A DNA stretch of 5,357 nt, from NCBI GenBank assembly GCA_947311455.1, contig CAMZKY010000211.1, positions 1 to 5,357 on the forward strand, written 5' to 3'. Shown here piece by piece: positions 4,528-5,357 of this stretch. The number at the start of each line of letters is the position of its first letter. Position 1 is the first letter of the stretch. A program made the position numbers and the translations under genes. The notes beneath the pieces were generated by a model, which had not been told where the DNA came from, did no database searches, and saw only the letters and a list, made by a program, of their open reading frames with translations. This DNA comes from an uncultured Marinosulfonomonas sp. Its GTDB lineage: Bacteria > Pseudomonadota > Alphaproteobacteria > Rhodobacterales > Rhodobacteraceae.

Positions 4528-5357
4528 ATGGCTATCAATCTAAGGCAGTTAGAAGCCTTGCGCGAAGTATCGAACACTGGAAATATAACCCGCGCAGCTA
4601 AAAAAATGGGAATTTCACAGCCTGCCGTTAGCCGATTATTACGCAATTTTTCGGATGAAATTGGATTTGACCTGTTTCAAAGGCGCGACGGGCGCTTGGT
4701 GCCCACGCAAGAATCACGGTATCTATTGGGCGAAGTAGGCCGCCTGTTTTCCAGCCTGAAACATATCGAAGACCTGACCAAAGACCTGACCGCGCGCAAA
4801 GCAGGGCATTTGCGCATTGCTTGTTTGCCCGGTTTTGCCACCAGTCACCTCCCCCGTGTTGTTGCAAATTTCATCAAAACCAGACCCAACATCACCGTCA
4901 CAATCGAGCCGGATCGCCCAAAACGTATTCTGGAATGGATCATCCGCGAACAATATGATTTTGGCATCACCGATGCGTTTGCGGGCCACCCTTCTGTGCA
5001 AAGCCAACCGTTTGATATGCGCACGGTTTGCATCCTTCCCAAAGGCCATGCCTTGGCGGATAAACCCGAAATCACCCCCGAAGATCTGGCACAAGAGCGC
5101 ATGATCCACACGCGGCGCGACAGTATTTTCTACCGCGAGCTTGACGCCACGTTTACCACCCGCGGCCTGACCCTGCCATCCCTGGTTGAGGTGCGCCAAT
5201 TCACCGCCGCCTGTATGCTGGTGGCCGAAGGCGTGGGCGTTTCGGTGGTTAGTGAAATGGATGCACAGGAATACGCCCAGCGCGGCCTGATCCTGAAACC
5301 CTTCGCGCCCGAAATCACCCACCGCTTAACACTGGTGCATCCCACCCATTCGCCGGC
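4528..5357 (+). CDS. LysR-family transcriptional regulator, 3' end missing (runs off the right edge)
   Basis: DNA-binding regulator with an effector-sensing domain. It starts at ATG 4528, with AAGG ten bases upstream, and is open to the window edge, giving 276 complete codons. Residues 4-62 form the winged helix-turn-helix: NITRAAKKMGISQPAVSRLL at 19-38, then FDLFQRRDGRLVPTQES at 47-63. A linker helix follows to about 90. The effector-binding domain, of periplasmic-binding-protein fold, runs from about 94 (HLRIACLPGFATSHLP at 94-109; DFGITDA at 144-150; MLVAEGVGVSVVS at 230-242). It resembles the E. coli LysR and opine-regulator (OccR/NocR) branch more than other LysR-type groups, judged from recalled sequences. 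Full length is probably about 305-315 residues. Being divergent from ugpB with a shared operator-like palindrome makes it the likely regulator of the ugp operon; its effector is unknown, and glycerol-3-phosphate or a glycerophosphodiester is only a guess. Confidence 0.92.
   Translation, partial: MAINLRQLEALREVSNTGNITRAAKKMGISQPAVSRLLRNFSDEIGFDLFQRRDGRLVPTQESRYLLGEVGRLFSSLKHIEDLTKDLTARKAGHLRIACLPGFATSHLPRVVANFIKTRPNITVTIEPDRPKRILEWIIREQYDFGITDAFAGHPSVQSQPFDMRTVCILPKGHALADKPEITPEDLAQERMIHTRRDSIFYRELDATFTTRGLTLPSLVEVRQFTAACMLVAEGVGVSVVSEMDAQEYAQRGLILKPFAPEITHRLTLVHPTHSP

Noticed and set aside
4723..5322. A 199-codon open frame on the minus strand opposite the LysR-type gene
   Set aside because: It is antisense to a clear LysR-family protein, has no recognisable domain, and is rich in Gly, His, Gln and Phe as expected of a reverse-complement shadow.
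1..5357. Mobile elements, CRISPR arrays, tRNA or rRNA genes, or a wholly new gene system
   Set aside because: I found no spaced direct repeats, transposase or integrase motifs, cloverleaf-like sequence or unexplained gene; coding density is nearly complete and fits a known operon.

Overview
The window holds almost the whole of a bacterial ugp operon for uptake and hydrolysis of glycerol-3-phosphate and glycerophosphodiesters. It lies entirely on the minus strand in the order ugpB-ugpA-ugpE-ugpC-ugpQ, which is the E. coli gene order. A LysR-type regulator gene is transcribed divergently on the plus strand at the right end. Both outer genes are cut by the window: ugpQ keeps only its first 49 codons (left edge) and the LysR gene lacks roughly the last 30 to 40 codons (right edge).

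Layout, right to left in the direction of operon transcription: 4528-5357 (+) LysR-type regulator, open at the 3' end; 4331-4527 a 197-bp divergent control region with an AT-rich palindrome and plausible promoters both ways; 3026-4330 (-) periplasmic binding protein UgpB; 2944-3025 an 82-bp gap with a perfect 10-bp-stem hairpin; 2062-2943 (-) permease UgpA, apparently starting with TTG; 1211-2062 (-) permease UgpE, overlapping ugpA by one base; 149-1201 (-) ATPase UgpC; 1-149 (-) the start of the cytoplasmic phosphodiesterase UgpQ, overlapping ugpC by one base.

How the genes work together: UgpB captures glycerol-3-phosphate or a glycerophosphodiester such as glycerophosphocholine in the periplasm. 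The UgpA-UgpE channel, powered by a UgpC dimer, imports it. UgpQ hydrolyses imported diesters to glycerol-3-phosphate and an alcohol such as choline or ethanolamine. The ligand residues I recall for E. coli UgpB all appear to be conserved, so the substrate class is well supported.

Organism: a Gram-negative proteobacterium (signal peptide, periplasmic binding protein). Moderate GC content and the linkage of a LysR-type gene to ugp suggest an alphaproteobacterium, perhaps of the Rhodobacterales, but this is an impression and not a proof.

The most interesting part is the control region. In E. coli, ugp belongs to the PhoB regulon, yet I see no Pho box here. Instead there is a LysR-type operator-like palindrome (T-N11-A) that overlaps the predicted -10 of the regulator gene and abuts the predicted ugpB promoter. 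This suggests substrate- or metabolite-responsive control. I found no mobile element, CRISPR array, tRNA or rRNA, and no wholly new system.
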